A DNA stretch of 64,000 nucleotides from Sisyra terminalis (taxonomy: Eukaryota > Arthropoda > Insecta > Neuroptera > Sisyridae), in the NCBI GenBank assembly GCA_958496175.1, contig OY292277.1, forward strand, positions 39,257,050 through 39,321,049. Reading direction: 5' to 3'. Of this stretch, positions 62,066-64,000 are shown piece after piece; position 1 is the first letter of the stretch; each line of letters begins with the position of its first letter. The position numbers and the translations under genes were made by a program. The notes beneath the pieces are model-generated. The model ran no database searches. It saw only the letters and a list, made by a program, of their open reading frames with translations, and was not told where the DNA came from.

Positions 62066-64000
62066 TATATCAAGTAGGAAATCAAAAATTATATGGTAAT
62101 GCAAAATAATAATCTCAATAAAAAATAGATTTCATGAGATTTGCCCTTTATTTTTTCCAAAAAAGAATTATTCTTATTAAATTTATTTTCAATTTTGGAA
62201 GTTTCACGGAAAAATATTTGAGTTAACCCTTCCTTGTGACTTTAAAACTTAGTGAAATTAAAAATTGAACAAAGTTTGTTAAAAACAGCAATTTTTCGAT
62301 AAATAATTAAATATCAACTGTAAATTAAAATTAAATGTTAAATTAAATAACAATAATATTTTTTTATTGATTTAAAAAATAAGTAAATATATAAGGATTT
62401 ATAGTTTTCATTAGTTTCATTATCTTAGATATTTAGACTGAAACAAAGAACAAAGGCAAAGTTCATAAAGAAAACATTAAAACCTCAGTCAATATAAATT
62501 TATTTGGTTTTATTAAACAATAAAAACGTAAGAAAAAATAATAACGAATGCATAACAATAAATCAGTACAATTATTTATTAAAAAAATTCCCCACACAGA
62601 GAAAAGCGAGTTGCTCCCCATTTCTTTCGTTCTCTGCCTCTCGTCGTTTATTTCTTTGCACTTTTTTACATAACATTTTTATATTCAACATAAAATTGTC
62701 TATATTAAATTATAATTCACATATACATGAGAGAAAACGAGAAATTTTCATCATTTTCCCTTTGTGAATATTTCTCTATTGCTCCATTGTTGCCGTTTTT
62801 TGCTTGTTGTTCTCCTTATCAAATCACATCTTTTCCTATCCTACATATTTACTGGTAGGCGGTAGCTACTTGTTCAACACGACGTGGTGTTAAATAAATT
62901 AAATTTTATAGGACAACGTTTTAAAGTAAGCAAAAACGAACAAGGAAATGCTGTAGAATAAACAATTATTTATGATGCTCGTAATATTATTTTCTCTATT
63001 CTTATGATCGTCATTTCAGCAATGGCTAAATATATAGATCGATTAACGTTATGATTATGCGAATATTAGTAAGAGATCGTAATTGTGGGAAATTATGTTA
63101 TGTAAGATTGTTAATACCTCAAAATCGTGGTTGTGGTCAATAAGGTAGTAGTTTTGAAAAAAAACGTTCACCCGGGAATTGGTGCAGTAACTGGAAAACC
63201 TACTAATTTACCAAAATTTAGACTCTATGCTTTTGGACTTTTGACCTTAATTTCAAGATAATATATCCATATATTTTTCTTATATCAACTTTCCATCATC
63301 CTGTCAAACAATCATATCAAATCTAACTTTATATATTGTCCATCTGGTCAACATATATGTAACTAGTCCAACCATAACTAGACTTAACTGATTTGAATAA
63401 TCTGGATATTGAAGGATGTGAAATAAAGACTAAATAGACTAACATCATCAAACAATATGGCTTAGGGAATTCGTAAATGACCTTAAACAAATAATTCATT
63501 AAATAAAAGCTAGAAAAAACTACTTAAAATATTTTATTCCGTTCCGTTATCCTATCAGGATGTCAACCTTGAACTCTTTCCCAAGCTGTGCTTTAGTATC
63601 GATTCTCTTAGTTGGCATGCTTTGTCAAGGCTTGCAAAGCTTTCAATACAAAACCTAGTTGTATTCTTTCTGAAATTAGTTGTATAAACCTAACAGCGAG
63701 TTAGGGACAAAAAATTTACCCTTAAAAGCGTGTCTCTTGATTGGAGACCATTTATTTAACATCCCAACCTGGAAATAGAGCAAAAAACCGATAGAAAACG
63801 TTTCCCAATCTTTTCCCCAGCATATTTATTTTACAAACTTGCGTAAATGGAATGCCCATCTACGATAGTGGAAACAAATAAATAAAGAGATCTAAAAATA
63901 TATATTTGTTCAGCGGAACACAAAGTGTTGGTGATTACTTTTTATGTTTTTTTTAGGAAAACTCTAGAATTTTATATGGCTAACTGTAAAAAATTAATTT

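Larger units (their letters stand above)
58400..64000 (-). other. Upstream dpr12 intron, continuing off the right edge
   Basis: The start exon has a good acceptor, so this sequence is probably intron between a distal 5'UTR exon and the ATG exon. It holds an unusual long-arm inverted motif at 58798-58863, a double TATCGATA at 59549-59564, a retroelement tail at 59720-60280 and an (AT)n run near 62040. From 60300 to 62030 and from 62500 to 64000 I see no gene or named repeat. A short stretch at 60590-60760 looks like further retroelement debris. Confidence 0.6.

Overview
The window reads as AT-rich, intron-dominated nuclear DNA of an insect, possibly a beetle, though the order is a guess. It has no bacterial-style operons and no long intact ORFs. 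What I recognise as coding is a few short exons on the minus strand with GT/AG borders and matching phases. Together they encode the start and first immunoglobulin domain of a Dpr (defective proboscis extension response) cell-surface protein, most like Dpr12. Every exon found, including the one with the start codon, has a splice acceptor upstream, and the last visible exon ends in a donor. So the whole 64 kb probably lies inside one dpr12-like transcription unit, with its promoter beyond the right edge and its second Ig domain and C-terminus beyond the left edge.

Layout, in transcript order (right to left): a start/signal-peptide exon (58254-58399); a possible phase 1-1 linker exon (45475-45612, inferred); the exon with the N-terminal half of Ig domain 1 (13149-13330); and the exon with the C-terminal half of Ig domain 1 (5404-5568). 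The visible product has a signal peptide, then an optional Gly/Asp/Lys-rich linker, then a V-type Ig domain carrying the two expected cysteines and the tryptophan. In Drosophila, Dpr Ig1 domains bind DIP receptors in synaptic partner matching.

The introns are loaded with decayed mobile DNA. There are Penelope-like element (PLE) pieces: one coding fragment at 54.5-55.2 kb and several foldbacks. There are non-LTR retrotransposon remnants at 21.7, 32.4-33.3, 35.4-36.8, 42.6 and 59.7-60.3 kb. hAT-like MITEs lie at 25.9, 40.2, 42.4 and 52.6 kb. Four copies of a tRNA-derived SINE lie at 18.1, 44.4, 47.5 and 50.9 kb. An 812-bp element with long inverted termini lies at 29.6-30.4 kb, and a 96-bp tandem repeat carries a nested MITE.

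The most interesting unexplained structure is a small RNA-like motif shared by four otherwise different foldback/PLE families. It consists of CTGANGA, one extra nucleotide, a 5-6 bp hairpin whose sequence changes but whose pairing is kept, and then GAAA(C/T). It resembles a hammerhead ribozyme core with one inserted nucleotide and sits directly after the PLE stop codon. All calls were made by reading the sequence; no alignment or database search was run.
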